DNA of 6,029 nt, taken from assembly GCF_001039265.1 (NCBI RefSeq), contig NZ_LFEK01000109.1, positions 3,785-9,813 on the forward strand, read 5' to 3'. Within the stretch, counting starts at the first letter, position 1. The number at the start of each line of letters is the position of its first letter. Positions 1 to 6,029 of this stretch are shown here, in pieces. The DNA comes from Synechococcus sp. GFB01 (lineage in GTDB: Bacteria; Cyanobacteriota; Cyanobacteriia; PCC-6307; Cyanobiaceae). A program made the position numbers and the translations under genes. The notes beneath the pieces were generated by a model. The model had not been told where the DNA came from. It ran no database searches and saw only the letters and a program-made list of their open reading frames with translations.

Positions 1-2863
1 GCGTTGTCGATACGCGCCACCGCCGGCCAGAACTTGTTGGCCCGTTGCGCATCACCGGCCGGGAAGGCTGCCTGCTGCCGGCTGTAGGGGTGAGGCCACT
101 GGTCCGCCGTCACCGCCGCCAGGGTGTGGGGGGCCTGCTTGAGCGGGTTGTCGAGCGGGTCAGCGGCACCGCTCTCGATCGCGGCCGCCTCGGCCCGGAT
201 CGCGATCATGGCGGCGCAGAAGCGATCCAGCTCCGCCAGCGACTCGCTCTCGGTGGGCTCCACCATCACCGTGCCGGCCACGGGCCAGCTCACGGTGGGG
301 GCATGGAAGCCGTAGTCCATCAGGCGCTTGGCCAGATCATCCACCTCCAGGCCACAGCTCCGCTTGAGCAGACGCAGATCGAGGATGCACTCATGGGCGA
401 CACGGCCGCCGGCGCCGCGGTAGAGCACCGGGAAGTGGGGATCGAGCCGTTCGGCCAGCAGGTTGGCCGCCAGTAGGGCCACCAGGCTGGCGCGGCGCAG
501 TCCGGCGCCGCCCATCAGGCGGATGTACATCCAGCTGATCGGCAGGATCGCCGCACTGCCCCAGGGCGCCGCCGCGACGGGGCCCACTCCGGACGCGTTC
601 GGGTCGAGTGGATGACCGGGCAGGAACGGCAGCAGGTGTTCCGCCACCGCAATCGGCCCGACACCGGGGCCGCCGCCGCCATGGGGGATGCAGAAGGTCT
701 TGTGCAGATTGAGGTGGCACACGTCAGCGCCGTAGAGCCCCGGCTTGCACAGGCCCACCTGGGCATTGAGGTTGGCGCCGTCGAGGTACACCTGACCGCC
801 GTGGGCGTGCACCCGCTCGCAGATGCGGCGGATGGCGGTTTCGAACACCCCGTGGGTGGAGGGGTAGGTCACCATCAGCGCGGCCAGTTCGGCGGCATGG
901 GCCTCGGCCTTGGCCTCCAGGTCCAACAGGTCGATGTTGCCCTGGGCGTCGCAGGCCACCGGCACCACCCGCAGGCCCGCCATCACGGCGCTGGCGGGAT
1001 TGGTGCCGTGAGCACTGGTGGGGATCAGGCAGATGTCGCGCCGGGCCTCCCCGCGGCTGCGATGCCAGGCCCGGATCGCCAGCAGCCCGGCATATTCCCC
1101 CTGGGAGCCGGCGTTGGGTTGCAGCGACACGCCGGCAAACCCGGTGATGGCCGCCAGCCACTGCTCCAGATCCCGCACCAGCCGCTGATAGCCGCGGGTC
1201 TGATCGGCAGGGGCGAAAGGATGCAGCTGGCTGAAGGCCGGCCAGCTCACCGGCGCCAGCTCGGCCGCAGCATTGAGCTTCATCGTGCAGCTGCCGAGCG
1301 GGATCATGCCGTGCACCAGCGACAGGTCGCGGGCGGCCAGCCGCTGGATGTAGCGCAGCAGCTCGGTTTCGCTGCGGTAGCGCTGGAAGGGCTCCTGGAG
1401 CAGCCAGGCGCCCTGCCGCTGCGGAACGGCGGCGGCGTTCCAGGCCGCAGCCGCGTCTTCGTCGGCCGCAGCCAGTGCCCTGGCGCAGGCGTCCCGGGCG
1501 GCAGCGGCCGCCTCGCCATCGTCTGCGGCCAGGGCGGTGAGCAGATGATCCAGCTCGTGGGAGCTGCTGAGCTCATCGAGACTGATCCCCAGGCCATCGG
1601 CGCCGCGGTGGAGGTTGAAGCCGCCGGCCAGGGCCGCCGCAGCCACGGTGCGACCCGCTCCGGGGCCAACGGCAGCCAGAGCGTGCCGAAGCCGGCCCCG
1701 GGCTGCGGCGGGAGGCCGAGGGCGATGAGCCCGGCGGTCAGGGCCTGGCGCAGGCTGCGGATGCGGCGGGCGATCGCCTCGAGCCCCTCTGGACCGTGGT
1801 GAACGGCATAGAAGCCGGCCATCACCGCGAGCAGCACCTGGGCCGTGCAGATGTTGCTGGTGGCCTTGTCACGCCGGATGTGCTGCTCGCGGGTCTGGAG
1901 GGCGAGGCGCAGCGCCGGCCGGCCCTCCGCATCCAGCGAACGGCCCACCAGGCGGCCGGGGATCTGGCGTTTGTAGGCCTCGCGGGTGGCGAAGAAGGCG
2001 GCGTGGGGACCGCCACAGCCCATCGGCACCCCGAAGCGCTGGGCACTGCCGATGGCGATGTCGGCTCCCAGTTCGCCCACCGGCGCCAGCAGCACCTGGG
2101 CCAGGGGATCGACCGCCACCGCGCTGATCACACCGGCCGCCCCGGCGGCGCTCAGCAGGGGCCGGGGGTCCCAGAGACCGCCGCGACGGCCGGGCAGCTG
2201 CAGCAGCACCCCGAAGGCATCATCCGGAAAGACCGTGAGTGTCTCGGCCGCCACCGGCTCGATGACGATGCCGAGGGGTTCAGCCCGGGTGCGAAGCACC
2301 GCCAGGGTCTGAAGGAACACCTGGTCATCGACCAGGAAGCGGCGGGCACCCTGGCGGGGGCACACCGCCAGGGCCAGCGCCATGGCCTCGGCCGCCGCCG
2401 TGGCTTCATCGAGCAGCGAGGCGTTGGCGATCGGCAGACCGGTGAGCTCGCTGATCAGGGTCTGGAAGTTGAGCAGGGCCTCGAGCCGCCCCTGGGCGAT
2501 CTCCGCCTGATACGGGGTGTAGGCGGTGTACCAGCAGGGGTTCTCGAGCACATGCCGCTGGATCAGCGCCGGCGTGGCGGTGCCGTAGTACCCCTGGCCG
2601 ATCAGGGAACGCACCACCTGGTTGCGGGAGCTGATCGCCGCCAGTTCCGCCAGGGCCTCCGCCTCGCTGCAGGGCAGCGGCAGTCCCGCTTCAGCGGCCT
2701 CGGGCGGCAGCAGGATGTCGCCCGGCACCACCTGCTCGGCCAGCTGCTCGAGGCTCTCCAGGCCCAGTTCCGCCAGCATGCGCCGCTGATCAGCCGCGTC
2801 CGGGCCGATGTGGCGTGGCTCGAAGCAGGCGGGGTTCAGCGACCCGTTCAAGGCATCCAGCAT
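1..2863 (-). CDS. gcvP: Glycine dehydrogenase (decarboxylating), P-protein; frameshifted, C-terminal tip beyond the left edge
   Basis: P-protein of the glycine cleavage system: it decarboxylates glycine on PLP and passes the aminomethyl group to the lipoyl arm of GcvH. Frame one (2863 to ~1640) gives ~408 residues with the family signatures [45 protein letters not shown] and [13 protein letters not shown]. The protein then continues in the next frame, open to the window edge, with [50 protein letters not shown] and the PLP-lysine motif [16 protein letters not shown] (Lys codon 699-701, about residue 722 after correction). It ends at [11 protein letters not shown], so only about 20 residues are missing. 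The corrected length of ~955 plus the tail fits the family. The ATG at 2863 overlaps the gcvH stop by one base (TGATG); a GTG one codon earlier is also possible. Uncorrected, frame one runs 112 nonsense codons to a TGA at 1304-1306. Identity is very secure; whether the gene is functional depends on the frameshift being real. Confidence 0.95.
1632..1645 (-). other. Frameshift point within gcvP
   Basis: Conserved sequence in the first frame reads [17 protein letters not shown] down to 1640. Family-like sequence resumes at once in the other frame as [20 protein letters not shown]. The join is at TGGCTGCGGCGGCC on the minus strand. Restoring one G after CTG (CTG GCG GCG GCC) would give an uninterrupted protein. 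There is no slippery heptamer of the X XXY YYZ type, so programmed frameshifting is unlikely. The CGG/GCC-rich context favours a base-calling or assembly error, or a recent single-base deletion. Confidence 0.85.
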
Positions 2864-3252
2864 CACTGACCCTGCACTTGGGCGGCGTAGCCGGCGGCAT
2901 CCATCAGCGCCTCGATCTGACCGGGGTCGGACGGGCGCACCAGCAGCAACCAGCCCTCGCCATAGGGATCGTTCTGCAGTTCCTCCGGACTGGCAAGCAC
3001 CGCCTCGTTGCGGGCCTCCACCACACCGCTGATCGGGGCCACCAGCTCCTCCACCGCCTTCACCGATTCCACCGTGCCGAAACTGCGGCCCTGTTCCAGG
3101 GCCGCGCCGGGCTCCGGCAGCTCCACGAACACGATGTCGCCCAGTTGATCCACCGCGAAGGCGCTGAGGCCCAGCCGGGCCAGCCCCCCCTCGAGCAGCA
3201 CCGTCTCATGACTGTCGGTGTAGCGACGGTCGTCGGGGAAGGAGAGCGCCAT
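2863..3252 (-). CDS. gcvH: Glycine cleavage system H protein (lipoyl carrier)
   Basis: Small shuttle protein of 129 residues, the usual size for GcvH. Its lipoylated lysine carries the aminomethyl intermediate from GcvP to the T-protein and is then reoxidised by the L-protein. The N-terminus has the family pattern [13 protein letters not shown] and [23 protein letters not shown]. The lipoyl site is in [18 protein letters not shown], with the modified residue at Lys65. The C-terminal half has [26 protein letters not shown], also typical. The gene starts 33 bases after the stop of the upstream PLP-enzyme gene, and its stop overlaps the gcvP start, so co-transcription and translational coupling with gcvP are likely. 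No Shine-Dalgarno sequence precedes the ATG; the upstream bases are CTCCTCCGCC, which is common for this kind of cyanobacterium. Confidence 0.97.
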   Translation of the reverse strand: MALSFPDDRRYTDSHETVLLEGGLARLGLSAFAVDQLGDIVFVELPEPGAALEQGRSFGTVESVKAVEELVAPISGVVEARNEAVLASPEELQNDPYGEGWLLLVRPSDPGQIEALMDAAGYAAQVQGQ

Positions 3253-3285
3253 GGCGGAGGAGCGGGGCTGGGTCGGCAGTGGGCG

Positions 3286-4572
3286 TCAGTCTGTCGGAAG
3301 CAGGCCGGCTTCGGCCAACGCCGACAGCGCCCGCTCCAGGGCGATGGCGATGTGGGCGCGATGGCTTCCCCCCTGCACGTAGAGCACATAGGGCTCCCGC
3401 AGCGGAGCATCGGCGGAGAACTCACTGGTGCTGCCGTCGATGAAGGTGCCGCCGGCCATCACCAGCTCACTGGCGTAGCCCGGCATCGGGGCCGGCACCG
3501 GATCGAGGTAGGAGCCGATCGGCGAGGCGGCCTGGAAGGCTCGGCATATCGTTGTCAGCCGTTCCGGCGTGCCGAGTCGCACCGCCTGGATGCCGTCGCT
3601 CCGCTCGCCGCCTGGAGCGGGGTTCACGTCAAAACCCAGATCGCTGAACACCTGCGCCACCAGCTCAGCGCCGATCAGGGCTTCCGCCACCATCTGGGGC
3701 GCCAGGAACATCCCCTGAAACAGCAGCCGGTTGAGATCGAAGCTGCTGCCGCCCTCGCTGCCGATGCCCGGCGCGGTGAGCCGGCAGCAGGCCTGCTCCA
3801 CCAGCGCGGCCCGGCCGGCCACATAGCCGCCGCTGGGGGCGATCGTGCCGCCGAGGTTCTTGATCAGCGAGCCGGCGATCAGGTCAGCCCCCACCGCAGG
3901 CGGCTCCAGATCCTGCACCAGCTCCCCGTAGCAGTTGTCCACGAACACCACGCAGTCAGACTGCCGGGCCTTCACCCGCTCCACCAGGCGGCCGATCTCG
4001 GCCACCGGGAGCGACCGCCGCCAGCTGTAACCACAGCTCCGCTGGATCAGGACCATCCGGGGCGGGCTGGCCAGGGCATCGCCCAGTCCCTCCCAGTCGA
4101 CCTCACCATCGGGCAGCAGCTGCAGTTCGTCGTAGGCGACACCGAACTCCGCCAGCGAACCCTGGCCCCTGCCCCGCAGGCCGATCACCTCCTCGAGGGT
4201 GTCGTAGGGACGGCCGGTGAGGGCCAGCAGACGGTCACCGGGCCGCAGCACGCCGAACAGGGCCGCGGTGATCGCGTGGGTGCCGCTCACGAACTGAAGC
4301 CGCACAGCGGCGGCCTCGGCCTGCAGCACCCGCGCCACCACGCGATCGAGCACCTCGCGGCCCTGGTCGCCATGGCCGTAACCGCTCACCGAGGCGAAGT
4401 GCTGCACCCCCACTCGCTCGGCGGCGAAGGCGGCCAGCACCCGCTCCAGCCGCGGCTTCACAGCCGCCGTGTGCCGTGCGGCGAGGGGCGTGAGACGCTC
4501 GAAGGCCTGGGCCACCCGCCCAGCGGCCCAGGCGCGGCTGTCGGACGGGGGCATGGGGCTGGAGACCGACAT
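3286..4572 (-). CDS. PLP-dependent methionine gamma-lyase-like protein ('aluminium resistance protein' family)
   Basis: Predicted cytoplasmic fold-type I PLP enzyme, 428 residues from the chosen ATG. Residues 60-69 read ASVSGYGHGD and 94-101 read FVSGTHAI, the PLP-phosphate region. VVFVDNCYGE at 208-217 supplies the Asp expected to hold the pyridine nitrogen (D212). AGSLIKNLGG holds the probable Schiff-base lysine, K238. SGGYVAGR, GSEGG and the C-terminal VLYVQGGSHRAHI are also characteristic of the family (Pfam Met_gamma_lyase). The family name comes from an aluminium-tolerance phenotype and from similarity to Cys/Met lyases; the true substrate is not established here. The frame stays open back to 4851, but the first ~90 residues of that longer version are low-complexity and unlike the family, so a start at 4572 or 4581 is preferred. 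The gene leads the likely operon with gcvH and gcvP. Confidence 0.9.
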   Translation of the reverse strand: MSVSSPMPPSDSRAWAAGRVAQAFERLTPLAARHTAAVKPRLERVLAAFAAERVGVQHFASVSGYGHGDQGREVLDRVVARVLQAEAAAVRLQFVSGTHAITAALFGVLRPGDRLLALTGRPYDTLEEVIGLRGRGQGSLAEFGVAYDELQLLPDGEVDWEGLGDALASPPRMVLIQRSCGYSWRRSLPVAEIGRLVERVKARQSDCVVFVDNCYGELVQDLEPPAVGADLIAGSLIKNLGGTIAPSGGYVAGRAALVEQACCRLTAPGIGSEGGSSFDLNRLLFQGMFLAPQMVAEALIGAELVAQVFSDLGFDVNPAPGGERSDGIQAVRLGTPERLTTICRAFQAASPIGSYLDPVPAPMPGYASELVMAGGTFIDGSTSEFSADAPLREPYVLYVQGGSHRAHIAIALERALSALAEAGLLPTD

Positions 4573-4783
4573 CCGGCCCATGTTGCCGGGCAAGAGGGCG
4601 GCTAGATAGCCGCGCGGCCTGTAGCGCGGAGCCAGGGATTCCACCGCGGCGCCAGCTGATCCCCAGGACCTGACGCCGGCCCCTGGCCGTACTCGCGCAA
4701 CTCCGGCCTTGGTGGTTCGTTCGAATCCGCCCCGGTCCCACCTCCTCCCCCCCCCCCCGGCTGAGGAGCCGCGCGACAGGGCC
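4573..4783. other. Intergenic region between the PLP-enzyme gene and the desaturase remnant
   Basis: About 210 bases with no convincing gene. It should contain the promoter for the minus-strand operon, but no clear -10/-35 pair is visible. It includes a tRNA T-arm-like string GTTCGAATCC at 4719-4728 followed by CCCACC, and a 12-C run at 4747-4758. Reading frames on both strands here are open only because of base composition. The 5' part of the desaturase gene would be expected at the right-hand end of this stretch, but nothing resembling its N-terminus can be read. Confidence 0.6.
4747..4758 (+). repeat. Poly-C homopolymer tract (12 C)
   Basis: Twelve consecutive C bases, preceded by CCTCCT. 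The tract lies 5' of the desaturase remnant and upstream of the PLP-enzyme start on the other strand. Such runs are prone to slippage and to length errors in sequencing. It is not inside a gene believed to be intact, so a phase-variation role is speculative. Confidence 0.9.
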
Positions 4784-5147
4784 ATGCCGCTGCCCGGCCA
4801 GCCCCGCAGCTTCGACTCACCCCGCTGGCTGGAGCGCAGCCTGGTGACCATGGGGGCGCTGGCCTGCCAGAGCGGAGCGATCGAGTGGGTGGGCCTGCAC
4901 TGCCATCACCACAAGTTTTCAGACCAGCCCAACGACCACCACGATGCCGCCCGCGGGCTGTGGCGGGCACACCGCGAATGGATGCTGCATGAGATTCCGG
5001 CTCTGCAGCATGTGGCGCAGCTCACCGGCGACCTGCAGGGCGATCTCTTCTAGCGCCGGCTGGTTCGAGCTCGACATCCCCTGGCAGCACATCCGCCTGC
5101 TGCGGGCCCTGGGTCTGGCCCGGCGGGTGCGGCTGGCTCGCTACTGA
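4784..5147 (+). pseudogene. desC: Remnant of a delta-9 acyl-lipid fatty acid desaturase gene
   Basis: Membrane di-iron desaturases of this family introduce a double bond into lipid-bound fatty acids and are usually about 270-310 residues, with three histidine boxes. From about 4802 one frame reads PRSFDSPRWLERSLVTMGALACQ, then QSGAIEWVGLHCHHHKFSDQPNDHHD, then GLWRAHREWMLHEIPAL and LTGDLQGDLF. This includes histidine box 2 (HCHHH, codons 4898-4912). The N-terminal membrane segment and box 1 (normally HRLLxHRSF, here only PRSF) are missing. A TAG at 5051-5053 sits where the family has DPFYRWL. The second frame then reads WFELDIPWQHIRLLRALGLARRVRLARY and stops at 5145-5147; this is the usual desaturase C-terminus. 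The central membrane segments and box 3 (GEGWHNNHH type) are gone, so the product cannot be an active desaturase. The ATG at 4784 is only a nominal left boundary. Confidence 0.88.
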
Positions 5148-5923
5148 AGATCCTGGAGCCGGGCCCGGATCGCCGCTGCCAGCTCCACACCGCCGGCCTC
5201 CGCGCCGCCGCTGAGGTCGCGGCCGCGGCGGCGGAGCAGCTCGAGAAACCGATCAGGCTCCAGTTCGTCCTCGCCGGCGGCCCCCAGGGCCGCCAGGGTG
5301 CGCCGCAGATCGGGGAGCTCGGCAGTCAGCTCGGCAGCGGTGAAGTCGCGCTGGCCGGCCATCACCGCCGCGAAGCGCTCACGCCGCTGCCGCTTGGGCA
5401 CTGGATACGCGGCCAGAACCTGCTCGCGGCAGAGCCGCCAGGGCCGCCCGGCCGTGAACAGCTCAGCCAGGGCGGCACTCAGGCGGGCGGCCTCCAGCTC
5501 GCTGACGCGCAGGTCATAGGCCGGCGGTGGCGGGCGCTGCCCCACGAACACCTCCAGCAACTCGCCCGGGCCCAGCACCGGCTGACCATCGACCTGCACC
5601 GGCAGGGCGGAGGCCTCCAGGGCAGCGATCAGCTCGGGCTGACCGTCGAGGCGGGCGCGCAGCGTCTCGCTCAGCTGCCCCTGCCGAACCTCGCTGGCCA
5701 GCAACTGGTTGATCCGGCCCAGGGCCAGGAAGACTTCAGGCCCGGGGGAAGCCAGCTTGCCGTTGCGCAGCATCGAGAGCTGGCTGTTATGGATGCGGCC
5801 GAGGTCGAGAGCATCCGCCAGGGCCGGCAGCACCCGATGGCTCCAGCCATTGCGCTCATGCCACAGCCGGATCAGATGGGCAAAGGCCACGCGACCGGCG
5901 GCGAGCTCCTCCCGATACCCCAT
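5141..5923 (-). CDS. Conserved-looking hypothetical protein with possible N-terminal helix-turn-helix
   Basis: Intact 260-residue soluble protein, no signal peptide or membrane segment; I cannot assign a function. Residues 12-75 (VAFAHLIRLWHERNGWSHRV, then ALADALDLGRIHNSQLSMLRNGKLASPGPEVFLALGRINQLL) alternate helices and turns in a way that could be an XRE-like DNA-binding fold. The IHNSQLSMLRNGKL stretch could be the recognition helix; this is inference. A proline-rich linker RPPPPAY at 130-136 separates it from an Ala/Leu/Glu/Arg-rich helical C-terminal half. Codon use has the high GC3 of the neighbouring genes, supporting a real gene. The ATG at 5923 is the first in frame, with a weak GAGGG about ten bases upstream. 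Its TAG at 5143-5141 overlaps the tail of the convergent desaturase pseudogene. The gene is divergent from the partial gene at the right edge across a palindromic intergenic region. Confidence 0.8.
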   Translation of the reverse strand: MGYREELAAGRVAFAHLIRLWHERNGWSHRVLPALADALDLGRIHNSQLSMLRNGKLASPGPEVFLALGRINQLLASEVRQGQLSETLRARLDGQPELIAALEASALPVQVDGQPVLGPGELLEVFVGQRPPPPAYDLRVSELEAARLSAALAELFTAGRPWRLCREQVLAAYPVPKRQRRERFAAVMAGQRDFTAAELTAELPDLRRTLAALGAAGEDELEPDRFLELLRRRGRDLSGGAEAGGVELAAAIRARLQDLQ

Positions 5924-5958
5924 CGATTCAGCCGCCCTCGATGATCCGGATTCGTATT

Positions 5959-5972
5959 GCTACCATGGTAGC
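5959..5972. promoter_or_regulatory. Perfect 14-bp palindrome in the divergent intergenic region, candidate operator
   Basis: GCTACCATGGTAGC is identical to its own reverse complement. It extends to 20 bases (5956-5975) with a single mismatched pair. Two shorter palindromes flank it: ATCCGGAT at 5944-5951 and TGATCA at 5976-5981. The cluster lies between two divergent starts and is the least GC-rich part of the window, as expected for a promoter with a dimeric repressor or activator site. The neighbouring HTH-like protein is a possible binder; that is inference. Confidence 0.45.
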
Positions 5973-5980
5973 GATTGATC

Positions 5981-5985
5981 AGGAG
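5981..5985 (+). promoter_or_regulatory. Shine-Dalgarno-like AGGAG
   Basis: AGGAG lies ten bases before the ATG at 5996. It is one of the few good ribosome-binding-site matches in the window, and it favours that ATG over the alternative at 5965, which has no such match upstream. Confidence 0.5.
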
Positions 5986-5995
5986 ACGGTCCTGT

Positions 5996-6029
5996 ATGGC
6001 CGCCACATCCCTTGCCGGTTCCCCGGCTG
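5996..6029 (+). CDS. Start of an unidentified plus-strand gene, cut by the right edge
   Basis: The ATG at 5996 is preceded by AGGAG and reads MAATSLAGSPA to the edge, too short to identify. A competing frame starts at the ATG at 5965, inside the palindrome, and reads MVAIDQETVLYGRHIPCRFPG. That frame has more C/G in third positions, in keeping with the rest of the window, but no Shine-Dalgarno sequence. Both are open to the end. A gene entering here on the plus strand is likely; its frame is undecided. Confidence 0.4.
   Translation, partial: MAATSLAGSPA

Noticed and set aside
612..1802. Long plus-strand open frame (396 codons) opposite gcvP
   Set aside because: It lies wholly antisense to well-matched GcvP sequence, its product is compositionally biased (Gly/Ala/Gln/His/Arg) with no recognisable motif, and such mirror frames are expected in high-GC coding DNA.
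1796..2869. 357-codon plus-strand open frame opposite the N-terminal half of gcvP
   Set aside because: Same mirror-frame effect; the minus strand carries unmistakable GcvP motifs throughout.
2815..4605. 596-codon plus-strand open frame opposite gcvH and the PLP-enzyme gene
   Set aside because: It is an antisense shadow of two genes with clear family motifs; the His/Gln/Arg-rich translation matches nothing known to me.
4640..4742. Complete tRNA gene ending at CCCACC
   Set aside because: The T-stem does not pair, and no acceptor partner, D-arm or anticodon arm can be found upstream; only the loop-and-tail string resembles a tRNA.
4573..4851. N-terminal extension of the PLP-enzyme gene to the upstream ATG at 4851
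   Set aside because: The added residues are low-complexity Gly/Arg/Ser, cross the poly-C tract and the desaturase remnant, and make the protein about 93 residues longer than the family norm.
1..6029. CRISPR array, transposon ends or a defence system
   Set aside because: No regularly spaced repeats, no terminal inverted repeats with a transposase, and no nuclease, helicase or toxin-antitoxin pair can be read; the content is housekeeping metabolism, one pseudogene and one unknown gene.

Overview
The window is very GC-rich and gene-dense, with mostly C/G third codon positions and few Shine-Dalgarno sequences. The protein families and gene neighbourhood fit a picocyanobacterium of the Synechococcus/Cyanobium type. 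That assignment rests on recognising the proteins, not on a database search.

Layout. From the left edge to about 4.57 kb, three genes lie head to tail on the minus strand and look like one operon. Transcription runs from right to left: a PLP-dependent protein of the methionine gamma-lyase / 'aluminium resistance' family (4572-3286), then gcvH (3252-2863), then gcvP (2863 to beyond the left edge). gcvH and gcvP overlap at the stop/start (TGATG). GcvH and GcvP are the lipoyl carrier and the PLP-dependent decarboxylase of the glycine cleavage system, which in cyanobacteria serves photorespiratory glycine recovery and C1 supply. gcvP appears in two reading frames. The N-terminal ~408 residues and the C-terminal ~546 residues are both well preserved, but they are joined only by a one-base shift near 1640, so this is either a sequencing/assembly error or a very recent mutation.

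From 4573 to 5147 the plus strand holds a roughly 210-bp intergenic stretch with a 12-C homopolymer, followed by the wreck of a delta-9 acyl-lipid fatty acid desaturase gene (desC-like). The pseudogene lacks its N-terminus, has a stop codon where the family usually has tyrosine, has lost its middle including the third histidine box, and keeps the last ~28 codons in another frame.

From 5141 to 5923 the minus strand encodes an intact 260-residue protein of unknown function with a possible N-terminal helix-turn-helix. Its stop overlaps the pseudogene tail. A short divergent intergenic region (5924-5995) carries a perfect 14-bp palindrome and leads into a plus-strand gene of which only the first codons are present.

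No tRNA or rRNA gene, CRISPR array, transposase or intact mobile element was found. The most informative features are the gcvP frameshift, the desaturase pseudogene with a readable deletion junction, and the palindromic divergent promoter region.
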